Source: Synergistaceae bacterium
GTDB taxonomy: Bacteria > Synergistota > Synergistia > Synergistales > Synergistaceae
Reading direction: 5' to 3'
Assembly: GCA_031283975.1 (NCBI GenBank)
Contig: JAITAT010000106.1
Coordinates: 1-11,655 of the forward strand
Length of the DNA stretch: 11,655 nt
The position numbers and the translations under genes were made by a program. Position 1 is the first letter of the stretch. Every line of letters begins with the position of its first letter. Positions 1 through 10,625 of the stretch are shown piece after piece. The notes under the pieces are model-generated. The model did no database searches. It was not told the origin of the DNA and worked only from the letters and a program-made list of their open reading frames with translations.

Positions 1-1211
<1,211 letters not shown>

Positions 1212-1212
1212 G

Positions 1213-1485
1213 TTACCACGGCATTTCGCCGTCCGCGAGACGCCTGTCCGCGATTATATTGAAAGCCGGCCCGCCGCGTTTCAGAACGTGTTCGTCCGCG
1301 CTCAGCGTCTCGACAACCAGAAGCCTGCGCGGAAAAGCTATCTCCAAGCCGTCGCCGGCACAGACGTCCGCCGACGGCTTCACCGTATGTCCGTTGAGCC
1401 TGACGGCCCCGACCGATACCATTTCACAAGCCGTCGCACGGCGCTTTACCAGCCGGGACAGTTTCAGAAACCTGTCTATGCGCAT
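1213..1485 (-). CDS. rqcP: S4-domain RNA-binding protein, RqcP/YabO family
   Basis: This 90-residue protein is a stand-alone S4 domain. It begins MRIDRFLKLSRLVKRR and continues with a SVGAVRLNG turn and a KPSADV-GD segment, the same order as Bacillus RqcP (YabO), and is also related to Hsp15. RqcP binds stalled 50S subunits carrying peptidyl-tRNA and works with RqcH to add poly-alanine tails in bacterial ribosome-associated quality control. The S4 fold covers about residues 1-60; the rest is a short basic, low-conservation tail. The gene starts 10 bases after the rpoD stop, and its Shine-Dalgarno-like GGCGG overlaps that gap, so it is almost surely cotranscribed with rpoD. The stop is TAA. 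The family is secure; the assignment to RqcP rather than a general Hsp15-like heat-shock protein rests on sequence resemblance, as no rqcH is in view. Confidence 0.88.
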   Translation of the reverse strand: MRIDRFLKLSRLVKRRATACEMVSVGAVRLNGHTVKPSADVCAGDGLEIAFPRRLLVVETLSADEHVLKRGGPAFNIIADRRLADGEMPW

Positions 1486-1495
1486 TATACCGCCG

Positions 1496-2722
1496 TCAAT
1501 CGAGAAAATCCTTGAGCCTCCGGCTTCGGCTCGGGTGACGCAGTTTTCGCAGGGCTTTCGCCTCGATCTGCCTTATCCTCTCCCTCGTGACGCCAAAACG
1601 CTTGCCGACGTCCTCCAGGGTATGCGCGTGGCCGTCTTCAAGGCCGAAACGCAGGCGAAGGACCTCGCGTTCCCGTTCACCGAGGTCGGCGAGCATTTCC
1701 TCCAGTTGTTCGCGCAGTATCATACTGGCCGCGACTTCTTCGGGATTGGGCATCTCCTTGTCCTCGAGGAAGTCTCCCAGTTGATTGTCCTCTTCCTCGC
1801 CTATCGGCGTTTCAAGAGATACCGGTTCCTGGGCGATTCGCTGTATTTCCTCCACCCGGTCCGACGATATCTCCATCTCGGCCGCTATCTCCTCGGCCGT
1901 CGGTTCGCGCCCAAGACGCTGAACGAGCTGGCGTGATATGCGTATCAGCTTGTTTATAGTCTCGACCATGTGAACCGGTATGCGTATAGTGCGGGCCTGA
2001 TCCGCGATGGCGCGGGTTATGGCCTGTCTTATCCACCATGTGGCGTAAGTGCTGAATTTGAAGCCCTTCTGATAGTCGAACTTTTCGACCGCTCTTATGA
2101 GACCCAGATTGCCCTCCTGTATGAGGTCGAGGAACAGCATTCCCCGCCCTATGTACTTCTTCGCTATGCTCACCACCAGACGCAGGTTGGCGTCCACCAG
2201 ATGGGCCTTGGAGACTGCGTCTCCGGCTTCGACGCCTTTCGCCAGCGCCACTTCCTCATCCGCCGTGAGCAGGGATATCTTGCCTATCTCGCGCAGATAC
2301 ATTCGAACCGGATCCGACAGAGGCAGTTCTTCGAGAACGGCCTCGTCCTTGCCGGGCAATATCGGCAGCGTTTCTTCGTCGAGTTCGTCCTTGTCCTTGG
2401 GTTCGTCCACGACGTCGATTCCGAGCTCCATTATGTTGAGATAGATGTTGTCCATAATCTCGGGAGACAGTATCTCCTTCGGCAGTTTCTTCTCTATCTC
2501 CTCGTATGTGACGAAGCCCTTTTCCCTGCCCATGTGCAGCAGATCCTTTATGCTGTCGATGTAATCCATCATTTCCTCGACGGGCATATCGGAAGCCACC
2601 GGCTCCACGACGGAGGGATTCAGCGACTCCATCGAAACTTCAATGTCATGCGGCGGTTCGTCCAAGTCGACGCTCATATTGCCGTCGCCGATATCGGGCA
2701 ACATGTCATCGTTCTCGTCCAT
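1496..2722 (-). CDS. rpoD: RNA polymerase primary sigma factor RpoD/SigA
   Basis: This is the housekeeping sigma-70 that recruits RNA polymerase to most promoters. It is compact (408 residues from the start chosen here), like SigA-type factors rather than the 613-residue E. coli protein, and lacks the large non-conserved insert. An acidic region 1.1 (to about residue 120) is followed by region 1.2 ([12 protein letters not shown]), region 2 ([17 protein letters not shown]...[18 protein letters not shown], then [13 protein letters not shown] for -10 recognition and melting), region 3 (TRIIRIPVHM-like segment onwards) and region 4 ending with the -35 helix [21 protein letters not shown]. An ATG 18 bases further upstream (2740) is possible, but AAGGAG at 2730-2735 lies 7 bases before the ATG at 2722, so that start is preferred. 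It follows dnaG by 27 bases, the classic primase-sigma arrangement. Confidence 0.97.
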   Translation of the reverse strand: MDENDDMLPDIGDGNMSVDLDEPPHDIEVSMESLNPSVVEPVASDMPVEEMMDYIDSIKDLLHMGREKGFVTYEEIEKKLPKEILSPEIMDNIYLNIMELGIDVVDEPKDKDELDEETLPILPGKDEAVLEELPLSDPVRMYLREIGKISLLTADEEVALAKGVEAGDAVSKAHLVDANLRLVVSIAKKYIGRGMLFLDLIQEGNLGLIRAVEKFDYQKGFKFSTYATWWIRQAITRAIADQARTIRIPVHMVETINKLIRISRQLVQRLGREPTAEEIAAEMEISSDRVEEIQRIAQEPVSLETPIGEEEDNQLGDFLEDKEMPNPEEVAASMILREQLEEMLADLGEREREVLRLRFGLEDGHAHTLEDVGKRFGVTRERIRQIEAKALRKLRHPSRSRRLKDFLD

Positions 2723-2729
2723 AATATCT

Positions 2730-2735
2730 CTCCTT
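2730..2735 (-). promoter_or_regulatory. Shine-Dalgarno site deciding the rpoD start
   Basis: AAGGAG on the minus strand, with a 7-base spacer to the ATG at 2722-2720. The alternative in-frame ATG at 2740-2738 has only a G-rich GGGGCG upstream and would place this site inside the coding sequence. This favours a protein starting MDENDDML over one starting [12 protein letters not shown]. Confidence 0.7.
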
Positions 2736-2749
2736 CCCATTCGCCCCGG

Positions 2750-4525
2750 TCATTTGGGGCGTCCCTTGAGTTTTTTCACGAGTTCGTGATACTCCGCGGC
2801 CTCGTTTTTTTCGGCCTCGCCCCTTATGACAAGCGGCTTTAGAACCTCCAGCCTGCGGCGCGCCGCGCAAACGCGTATATCCTCGATTATTTTGTCCGCA
2901 TGTTCCGGTTTAAGGCCGGTTTCCCCTATTACCGCGTCTCCCCGCGCCAGGCGTTCAAAACAAATTCGTTCGCCGAGCGCGCGCCACCTCGACTCGAGTT
3001 CGTCGGGAGCGTCCCCGGAAACAAGCGCCGCCGCTATTCCGGCTGAAGCCTCGTCCGAAAAGAACGGGATCAAATCCCCGCATTCCCAGCGAGCTCTCAA
3101 TTCCTCGTCGCGCCATAACAAACTGCAAAAGGCGCATTCCAGATCGAGCGCCCTCCTGTCGCGCGTATTTTCGCCTTCATTTATATATACGCACGGAACG
3201 CTGTCATTACCTTCCCGGAAATTTGCCGATTTTACATTTTCGATTCTTCCACGCCTGAAGCCTTTGCGTCTCGCGTCGATCTCCCCGCGCAGTTCGTGTT
3301 CGAGTATACCGAAACCGCGCGAGATTGCGGGCGTATACGCCGCGATATCGAGCGCCGGAAGCGAAGCGAGCCCGGCAAGAATGTCCTCGCGCGCGATGCG
3401 GGCTTTTCCCGGCGACGCGAGGTCGTGTCTTTTTATGTAAACGTGATACAGCGGCAGAGGCAGGGCTTTTTTGAGAGCGGATTCGAATTTTTCCGCGCCG
3501 TCCTCACCGGACAGAAAATCGTCCGGGTCCAGATTTTCCGGCAGTGTGACGACTCTGACGTCGACGCCGTGTCTCTGTAAGATATACATTCCTCTGATGG
3601 AAGCTTCCTGCCCGGCGCCGTCGGCGTCATACGCTATATAGCAAAGTCCGGTGAAACGCTTGATCAGCGCGGCCTGTTCCTCTGTGAGGGACGTCCCCAG
3701 CGACGCGACGGTTTCCGTGAAACCACTCAGGTGCGCTCTTATGGCGTCCATATAGCCCTCGACGAGAATGATCCTGCCGCGTTCGCGCGCTGCCCGTTTC
3801 GCGCCGTCCATCAGATAGAGCGTTCTGCGCTTGTTGAACAACGGTCCTTCGGGGCTGTTGACGTATTTCGCGCCCTCGCCGTCTATTATCCGCCCCCCGA
3901 AGCCTACGACGCGCCCTCCGTCGTCGTTTATCGGGTATATCACCCTTCCCCTGAATCGGTCATACATGCCGCGCTCGCTTTTGATCGCGAGCCCGGCGTC
4001 CAGCGTTTCGGCTTCGCTGAACCCGGCCGACGCGAGGTGCTTTGACAGCAAATCCCATGACTGAGGCGACCAGCCTATTTCGAACCTCGCCGCCGTCTCC
4101 GCGCAAATATTCCTGCGTTCGAGATACGCCCTGGCGGATTGTCCTCCCGGTTCTTCGAACGCTGAACGGAAAAAAAATTTTGCCGCCTCGAGCGCGCCGC
4201 GTACTCCATGCGCCTTGCTCCTTGAGATTTTTTCGCCGCCGGTATTCGAGAGTTTCACGCCCGCGCGTTCGGCCAGAAGGACGAGGGCCTCCTTGAAGCC
4301 GAACCCCTCGATTTCCATGATGAAGTCGAAAATATCGCCCCCCTTGCCGCAGCCGAAACAGTGATATGACTGCTTGTCCGGCGAAACGTGGAATGAAGGG
4401 GTCTTTTCGGAGTGGAACGGACAGAGCCCCACAAGGGAGTTTCCCGCTCGTTTCAGCTCGACGTAAGCGCTTATGAGGTCTACGATGTCAATTCTGGATT
4501 TTATTTCGAGAGAGTCGTTTCGCAT
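2750..4525 (-). CDS. dnaG: DNA primase
   Basis: DnaG makes RNA primers for lagging-strand and initial leading-strand synthesis and docks on the replicative helicase. The 591-residue length is normal. The N-terminal CHC2 zinc domain uses Cys35, His38, Cys56 and Cys59 ([11 protein letters not shown] ... [11 protein letters not shown]). The catalytic core follows: the basic face around [12 protein letters not shown] (188-199) and GGR with [11 protein letters not shown], then the TOPRIM fold with Glu256 in LVEGYMD and the metal-binding Asp300 and Asp302 in YDADGAG. From about residue 370 the divergent C-terminal part would be the helicase-binding domain. The start matches the usual family start just before the SRIDIVDLI helix, although its ribosome site is weak (GGCAGCG). 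It is the first gene of dnaG-rpoD-rqcP(-eno), 93 bases downstream of hppA. No key residue is missing. Confidence 0.97.
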   Translation of the reverse strand: MRNDSLEIKSRIDIVDLISAYVELKRAGNSLVGLCPFHSEKTPSFHVSPDKQSYHCFGCGKGGDIFDFIMEIEGFGFKEALVLLAERAGVKLSNTGGEKISRSKAHGVRGALEAAKFFFRSAFEEPGGQSARAYLERRNICAETAARFEIGWSPQSWDLLSKHLASAGFSEAETLDAGLAIKSERGMYDRFRGRVIYPINDDGGRVVGFGGRIIDGEGAKYVNSPEGPLFNKRRTLYLMDGAKRAARERGRIILVEGYMDAIRAHLSGFTETVASLGTSLTEEQAALIKRFTGLCYIAYDADGAGQEASIRGMYILQRHGVDVRVVTLPENLDPDDFLSGEDGAEKFESALKKALPLPLYHVYIKRHDLASPGKARIAREDILAGLASLPALDIAAYTPAISRGFGILEHELRGEIDARRKGFRRGRIENVKSANFREGNDSVPCVYINEGENTRDRRALDLECAFCSLLWRDEELRARWECGDLIPFFSDEASAGIAAALVSGDAPDELESRWRALGERICFERLARGDAVIGETGLKPEHADKIIEDIRVCAARRRLEVLKPLVIRGEAEKNEAAEYHELVKKLKGRPK

Positions 4526-4552
4526 TTTCGCTGCCTTTTATGGACGATTAAC

Positions 4553-4584
4553 GCGGGCTCTCCGGCAAGTTCCGGAGGGCCCGC
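4553..4584 (-). terminator. GC-rich hairpin between hppA and dnaG, probable terminator
   Basis: An inverted repeat of two 6-base arms on each side (GCGGGC/GCCCGC outside, CTCCGG/CCGGAG inside) encloses a 6-base loop, giving a 13-position stem with one mismatch. It starts 35 bases after the hppA stop. On the minus strand it is followed by GTTAAT rather than a full T run, so intrinsic termination may be partial. The single imperfect pair is a G-U wobble in a plus-strand RNA but an A-C mismatch in a minus-strand RNA. It separates hppA from the dnaG cluster. The rest of the 93-base gap shows no convincing promoter. Confidence 0.5.
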
Positions 4585-4618
4585 CCAAGACGGGGCCAAA
4601 TACACGGTGTTTTTTCGT

Positions 4619-6586
<1,968 letters not shown>

Positions 6587-6598
6587 AATTTTTTCAAA

Positions 6599-6606
6599 CC
6601 CCCCCC
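6599..6606 (-). repeat. G8 homopolymer in the hppA leader
   Basis: Eight consecutive G on the minus strand lie 12 bases before the hppA ATG, the only purine-rich stretch where a ribosome-binding site would be expected. The following TTTGAAAAAATT is AT-rich. Runs of this length are prone to slippage, which here would change leader spacing but not the reading frame. Confidence 0.6.
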
Positions 6607-6667
6607 GATTTTGACCTGTACTGCGAAAGTGAACCGCGCGTAAAGCTGTTTCAAAAATTCAGAACAG

Positions 6668-6696
6668 TGTATATTCTAACATCAATTTATTGAAAA
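6668..6696 (-). promoter_or_regulatory. Candidate promoter for hppA
   Basis: In the 95-base gap before hppA the minus strand has TTTTCA (6696-6691) and TATACA (6673-6668) with a 17-base spacer, each 4 of 6 matches to the sigma-70 consensus. It would give a leader of about 75 bases ending at the hppA ATG. The -35 box lies inside the last codons of the truncated lpd gene. This gap is AT-richer than the flanking genes. I recognise no riboswitch in the leader. Confidence 0.35.
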
Positions 6697-7263
6697 GATG
6701 TTTTTCGGAGGGAGAAAATGCAACCCCTCAATCTTTGGAGAGTTAATTGACAAGGCTTCGCGGCTCGTCATGGCATACCCCGATTCCAAGGATTCGACGA
6801 GACCTTCGATGGGCGGTGTGACGGCTTGCGATCCGGAGGCTATCAACAATTTTCGCGCTTCGTATATCCCTCCGCCCGATATCACCGCAAAACCGGAATC
6901 TGTTTTGCCCGAAATCACGGCTTCGCCGGAGATAACAGCGACGTTTTTCGACTTCATCCTGGACGCTACTCCGCTCACCAAGGTTTTTACGACTTTTTCC
7001 TTCCTTTTCATTACCGCCTGATGATCCAGCCGCGCGTTTTCGACAGTGACTCCGTAGGGCGCTCCGTGCGCAGCCCTGTCCAGCAGTTTGGCCGAGTAAA
7101 GCATCGTCTTTGTCGGGATGCATCCTTCGTTGAGACAGACGCCGCCCAGTTTGTTTTCTTCAAAGAGCGCGACCTTCATGCCGCCGTCCGAGGCCCGTTC
7201 CGCCGCTACATATCCTGCCGGGCCGCCGCCGATGATTATGAGGTCGAAATTTGACGTCGTCAT
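6682..7263 (-). pseudogene. lpdA: Dihydrolipoamide dehydrogenase, truncated after the FAD half
   Basis: Full-length Lpd (about 460 residues) reoxidises dihydrolipoamide in the pyruvate/2-oxoacid dehydrogenase and glycine cleavage complexes. Only 193 residues are present. The FAD-binding Rossmann start (DLIIIGGGPAGYVAAE, 7-21), the redox disulfide Cys42/Cys47 in GGVCLNEGCIPTK, and the FAD-domain stretch to LLIASGSQAVTPP and the TSREALSI segment are normal. Resemblance stops about where IGGGYIG, the NAD-binding glycine loop, should follow; instead an unrelated tail (LHFLPPKNIFSIN) leads to TGA. The NAD domain, central domain and dimer interface with the catalytic His-Glu pair are absent, and the 95 bases before hppA are too short to hold them. 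It starts inside the purE stop (ATGA overlap). A 3' deletion is the simplest reading; an assembly join or a functional flavin-domain remnant remain possible. Lpd activity is not expected. Confidence 0.82.
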
Positions 7264-7787
7264 CTCGCGTCGTACACCTCGTGAGGAACTGGCGGCAGGC
7301 CGCGCTCGGATATCTTTTTACCGCTTTCTCTTACGCCTCCGATCGCGTCTTCAGCCCTTTCCGCGAGTTTCCCAGCAAGCGTTTCGTCATTTATGGATAG
7401 TACGCGCAGAGCTAGAAGCGCCGCGTTTTTCGCGCCGTCAATCCCCACGCTTCCGACCGGTACTCCCGGAGGCATCTGTGTGACTGAGACGAGCGCATCG
7501 ACGCCGCGCAGCGGGCCGGACGCTATGGGCACGCCTATAACCGGCAGAGTGGTATGAGCCGCTATCACCCCGGGGAGCGCGGCCGACAGGCCGGCCATAG
7601 CGATTATCACTTTTATCCCGCGCGCGCGCGCGGATTGCGCGTAGTTTTTAACATCCTCCGGCGTGCGGTGAGCCGACGCGACGCCGACCTCGAACTCCAC
7701 CCCGAACTCGGTTATCACGTCGGCGGCCTTTGCCGCGACATCCAGATCGGACGCCGAACCGACCATTATCCCAATTGTTGGCATCAT
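7260..7787 (-). CDS. purE: Phosphoribosylaminoimidazole carboxylase PurE (N5-CAIR mutase)
   Basis: PurE converts N5-carboxyaminoimidazole ribonucleotide to CAIR (class I), or carboxylates AIR directly (class II), in purine synthesis. The 175-residue protein has the phosphate-binding GSASD (10-14), the catalytic His40 in SAHRTP and the substrate loop SGPLRGVDALVSVTQMPPGVPVGSV. The usual AGGAAHLPG motif reads AGLSAALPG here, so the second motif histidine is alanine; related forms exist in other bacteria. The overall sequence resembles the class I mutase. No purK is in the window to confirm that. The first ATG overlaps the purD stop (ATGA) and is immediately followed by a second ATG; GGAG at 7794-7797 is 6 bases before the first, so the exact start is uncertain by one codon. 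Its own stop overlaps the lpd start. Confidence 0.95.
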   Translation of the reverse strand: MMPTIGIMVGSASDLDVAAKAADVITEFGVEFEVGVASAHRTPEDVKNYAQSARARGIKVIIAMAGLSAALPGVIAAHTTLPVIGVPIASGPLRGVDALVSVTQMPPGVPVGSVGIDGAKNAALLALRVLSINDETLAGKLAERAEDAIGGVRESGKKISERGLPPVPHEVYDAR

Positions 7788-9073
7788 TCCTCACTCCATC
7801 CTATATCCCGCCTGTAGTGCATGTCGCCGAAAGTAATCCCGGCAACCCGGGCATAAGCGTTTTTTCGGGCGGCGGCGAAATCGTCGCCCGTGCCGACTAC
7901 GGACAGAACTCGGCCTCCGCTGGTCACTATCTCTCCTTCGTCGTTTTTGGCCGTGCCGGCATGATAAACGAAAGTACCGGCCGGAGCGCTTTCATCGCCC
8001 AACCCGGAAATGACCATGCCCTTGCGGAATTTTCCCGGATATCCTCCGGAGGCCATCACCACGCAGAACGCGTGCCCGCCGTATTCAGCTTCGGAGCGGC
8101 CACGGAGCGCACCTTCCGCCGCGGACAGCGCCAGTCGGCCGAAATCTTCGCGGAGCAGCGGCAGAACGGACTGCGTCTCCGGATCCCCGAACCTGACGTT
8201 GTACTCGACCACGGAAATTTTAGTCTCATCGCCGGTTTCGATGAGCATGAGACCCATGTATATTACGCCGCGGTATTCTATACCCTCCGAAGCGAGCCCG
8301 GACAATGTGGGCCTCATCACCTCGTCCGCCGTGCGCTGCGGTATACATACCGGAAGGCGCACTGGCGAATAAGAACCCATTCCGCCGGTGTTCGGCCCCT
8401 TGTCCCCGTCGTATACCCGCTTGTGGTCGCGGCTTGGCGGGAGAAGTCTGAACGATTTTCCGTCGGTCACCGCCAGAACGGTCAATTCATACCCCGGCAG
8501 GTAGTCCTCTATTATCAGTGTGCGGCCGGATTCTCCGAGCGTTTCCCCTGACAGAAGACCTCGGCATATTTTCATGGCTTCCCCGGCGTCGTCCGGCAAA
8601 AAGACTCCCTTACCGGCCGCCAGACCGTCCGCTTTTATGACGAACGGCGGTTTCCGTTTAGCGAGCGCCGCGGCGCAGCCGTCCTCGGAATGGCATACAT
8701 CGAACGGCGCGGTTGGGATACCGTGGCGCTTCATGAAGCCTTTGGCAAAGGCCTTGCTGCCCTCCAGCCTGGCTCCTTCTGCGCCAGGGCCGAATACCTT
8801 TATTCCGGCGCCGCGCAGCGTGTCGGACAGTCCTACGACCAGCGGCGCCTCGGGCCCTATCAGGACGAACCTTATCCCGTTCTTTTCGCAGAGCGCGAGT
8901 ATCACCTCCGCGTCGCACGGGTCGGCGTCGTGTATTCGCGCCAGTTCAGCTATCCCCGGATTGCCCGGAGCGCAGTGAATTTTCCCTATGACGTTAGATT
9001 TGGACAGGGCGTGGACTATGGCGTGTTCGCGCCCGCCGCCTCCCAAGACTAAGGCGTCGTTTTTTTCGCCCAT
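7784..9073 (-). CDS. purD: Phosphoribosylamine-glycine ligase (GAR synthetase)
   Basis: PurD joins glycine to 5-phosphoribosylamine using ATP, the second step of de novo purine synthesis. The 429-residue length is typical. The N-domain begins with LVLGGGGREHAI (8-19) and has GPEAPLVVGLSD. The ATP-grasp part has FVIKADGLAAGKGV, the acidic and RDHKR motifs of LLPPSRDHKRVYDGDKGPNTGGMGSYSP, and the Mg2+ ligands in VVEYNVRFGDPETQ. A C-terminal domain completes the fold, and no residue I checked is missing. No Shine-Dalgarno site precedes the ATG; the start lies 2 bases after the ancestral purH stop (TAG at 9078-9076), suggesting translation by coupling or reinitiation. The premature TAG in purH moves termination 165 bases away and could lower purD expression. 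The 3' end overlaps purE. Confidence 0.97.
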   Translation of the reverse strand: MGEKNDALVLGGGGREHAIVHALSKSNVIGKIHCAPGNPGIAELARIHDADPCDAEVILALCEKNGIRFVLIGPEAPLVVGLSDTLRGAGIKVFGPGAEGARLEGSKAFAKGFMKRHGIPTAPFDVCHSEDGCAAALAKRKPPFVIKADGLAAGKGVFLPDDAGEAMKICRGLLSGETLGESGRTLIIEDYLPGYELTVLAVTDGKSFRLLPPSRDHKRVYDGDKGPNTGGMGSYSPVRLPVCIPQRTADEVMRPTLSGLASEGIEYRGVIYMGLMLIETGDETKISVVEYNVRFGDPETQSVLPLLREDFGRLALSAAEGALRGRSEAEYGGHAFCVVMASGGYPGKFRKGMVISGLGDESAPAGTFVYHAGTAKNDEGEIVTSGGRVLSVVGTGDDFAAARKNAYARVAGITFGDMHYRRDIGWSEE

Positions 9074-9075
9074 GA

Positions 9076-9240
9076 CTAGTGTCTGAATGTGCGGGTACCG
9101 CCGACGAACATGCTGATACCCAGTTCCAGCGCGCGTTTTTCGACTTCCTCGTCTCTTATCGAGCCGCCTGGCTGGATTATGGCCGTCACGCCGGCCGCCG
9201 CCGCCAGTTCCACCGTGTCTGGGAAGGGGAAGAACGCGTC
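9076..9240 (-). pseudogene. purH: Severed C-terminal 54 codons of purH
   Basis: Immediately after the TAG at 9243-9241 the same frame continues for 54 codons with unmistakable PurH sequence: [17 protein letters not shown], then [13 protein letters not shown] and the terminal GGTRTFRH, ending at TAG 9078-9076 just before purD. In this family the segment forms part of the folate/AICAR site of the transformylase domain (the FPF-x-D, QPGGS and terminal Arg elements). No ribosome-binding site or suitable start codon is visible after the break, so independent translation is unlikely. The lack of any further lesion suggests the break is recent, is read through, or is a sequence error. Confidence 0.9.
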
Positions 9241-10599
9241 CTACGCCATCACCGAACCTTTGGCTTTATCACCCGCCATCTCTATGGCGCGCCTCGCCGC
9301 GTCCACCCTGTTGGTGAATCCGCCGCCTATGCCAACGCTGGCGCTTTCGGAGGCCAGCACTATGGCGTTGCTCTTTACGAGACTGGCCGTTCTCCACGCG
9401 AACAGCATGTCGCTCCACAGATCGGGGCGCGCGCGGCTCACCCATTTGCCCCCGCTCTGCGACGGAGGCGGCGGGAGTGTCTCCGACTGCACCAGGAACC
9501 CCGCCCTGTTGCCGATGATTTGCTCGCGGGGCGTATAGCCGCCGGTTATAGTTAGTACACGCAGATTGTGCTTCGACGATTTCAAAAATTCTATGGCTTC
9601 CGGCGTTATCTCCGGAGCAGCCAATATCTCGTAAAAATGTTCCGCAATCCGTTTCGCGAGCGGCAGATCGACTCCGCCGGTGAAGCCTACTATGCCCCCA
9701 AAAGCGGAAACGGAGTCGCAGGCGAGCGCGCGTTCGTAAGCGTCGGTTTCATTGCCGCCCTCCGCGACGCCGCATGGCGTCGTATGTTTTACTATGACAC
9801 AGGCGCATGTTTCCCTGAAAATCGCGCCGCCTTTCAGCAGAGTGTCGAGATCCAGCAGGTTGTTGTAGGACAGTTCCTTGCCGGAGTGCTGGACAAAGGG
9901 TGGGTTCGAGAGAGTCGGCATGAAGAGCGCCGCACTCTGGTAAGGATTCTCGCCGTATCTCAGTTTTTGCGCGCGCCGTAGCGGAAGCGTCATTTCATCC
10001 TCATCTCCGCCGGTATATCCGAGGGATTCTTTCAGCCCTTCATGTATCGTGGCGTCGTAAGAGGCGGTTTTCAAAAATGCCTTGATCGCCAGATCGCGGC
10101 GCGTCTCCCTCGTAACTCCCCCGTTTTCGAGCGCGCGTGCGAAGGGTTCGTAGTCGGACGGGTCGGTTATCACCGCGACGCTGGCATAGTTTTTCGCCGC
10201 CGCCCGTATCAAGGAGACGCCTCCGATGTCGATTTTTTCTATCAGTTCATCCTCCTCGGCGTTTTTGCGCGCCGTCTCCTCGAAGGGGTAGAGCGTGCAA
10301 ACGACGACGTCTATCAGCGGTATGCCGTGTTTGACGCGGTCACGCTCGTCGTCCGCGTGTCCACGCCTCGCCAGTATGCCGCCCATGATCTTAGGGTGCA
10401 GCGTCTTGACTCGGCCGCCCAATATCGATGGCGTGCCGGTGATATCGAGCACCTCCGTGACTTCTATCCCGTTCGAGCGCAAATGCGCGGCGGTACCCGA
10501 GCTGGATACCACCTCGTAGCCGGCCTTGACGAGAGCGCGGGCCAGCTCCGTTATTCCTTCCTTGTCCCACACGGATATAAGGGCTTTTGGTTTTTCCAT
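9241..10599 (-). CDS. purH: Bifunctional AICAR transformylase/IMP cyclohydrolase, interrupted by in-frame TAG
   Basis: PurH performs the last two steps to IMP: formyl transfer from 10-formyl-THF to AICAR, then cyclisation. The N-terminal MGS-like cyclohydrolase domain is complete (ALISVWDKEGI, SSSGTAAHLR, GRVKTLHPKIMGG, VVCTLYPFE, IDIGGVSLIRAAAKN, to about 200). The transformylase domain follows, with RYGENPYQ (family usually PHQ), the catalytic Lys-His in VKHTTPCGVA, and SNAIVLA with GIGGGFTNRVDAARRA. After 452 residues the frame hits TAG at 9243-9241, where the family reads GSVLASDAFFPF; one C-to-A change in a TCG serine codon explains it. Restored, the protein would be 507 residues, the normal size. 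As written, transformylase activity should be lost; the cyclohydrolase domain might still fold. TAG also ends hppA and hisB here, so general TAG reassignment is unlikely. A strong GGGAGGTGG site (10610-10618) precedes the start. Confidence 0.93.
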   Translation of the reverse strand: MEKPKALISVWDKEGITELARALVKAGYEVVSSSGTAAHLRSNGIEVTEVLDITGTPSILGGRVKTLHPKIMGGILARRGHADDERDRVKHGIPLIDVVVCTLYPFEETARKNAEEDELIEKIDIGGVSLIRAAAKNYASVAVITDPSDYEPFARALENGGVTRETRRDLAIKAFLKTASYDATIHEGLKESLGYTGGDEDEMTLPLRRAQKLRYGENPYQSAALFMPTLSNPPFVQHSGKELSYNNLLDLDTLLKGGAIFRETCACVIVKHTTPCGVAEGGNETDAYERALACDSVSAFGGIVGFTGGVDLPLAKRIAEHFYEILAAPEITPEAIEFLKSSKHNLRVLTITGGYTPREQIIGNRAGFLVQSETLPPPPSQSGGKWVSRARPDLWSDMLFAWRTASLVKSNAIVLASESASVGIGGGFTNRVDAARRAIEMAGDKAKGSVMA

Positions 10600-10625
10600 T
10601 TTGTAAAATCCACCTCCCTGAAATG

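Noticed and set aside
1970..2842. Long plus-strand open frame (290 codons) opposite rpoD
   Set aside because: It is a shadow of the highly conserved sigma factor frame, with no family resemblance and no ribosome site.
6587..6681. Possible riboswitch or small RNA in the hppA leader
   Set aside because: The 95-base gap shows no recognisable aptamer core or strong stem; only a moderate promoter and the G8 run can be described.
6682..6760. Insertion sequence as the cause of the lpd truncation
   Set aside because: No transposase sequence, terminal inverted repeats or target duplication is visible at the junction; a simple deletion fits better.
7618..7631. Alternating CG run forming a 14-base palindrome in purE
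   Set aside because: It encodes the SARARG stretch with ordinary GC-rich codons; no evidence for a regulatory role or for a repeat family.
9241..9243. General reassignment of TAG to a sense codon
   Set aside because: hppA and hisB both end with TAG at the expected family C-terminus, so TAG acts as a normal stop in this genome; only site-specific readthrough remains open.
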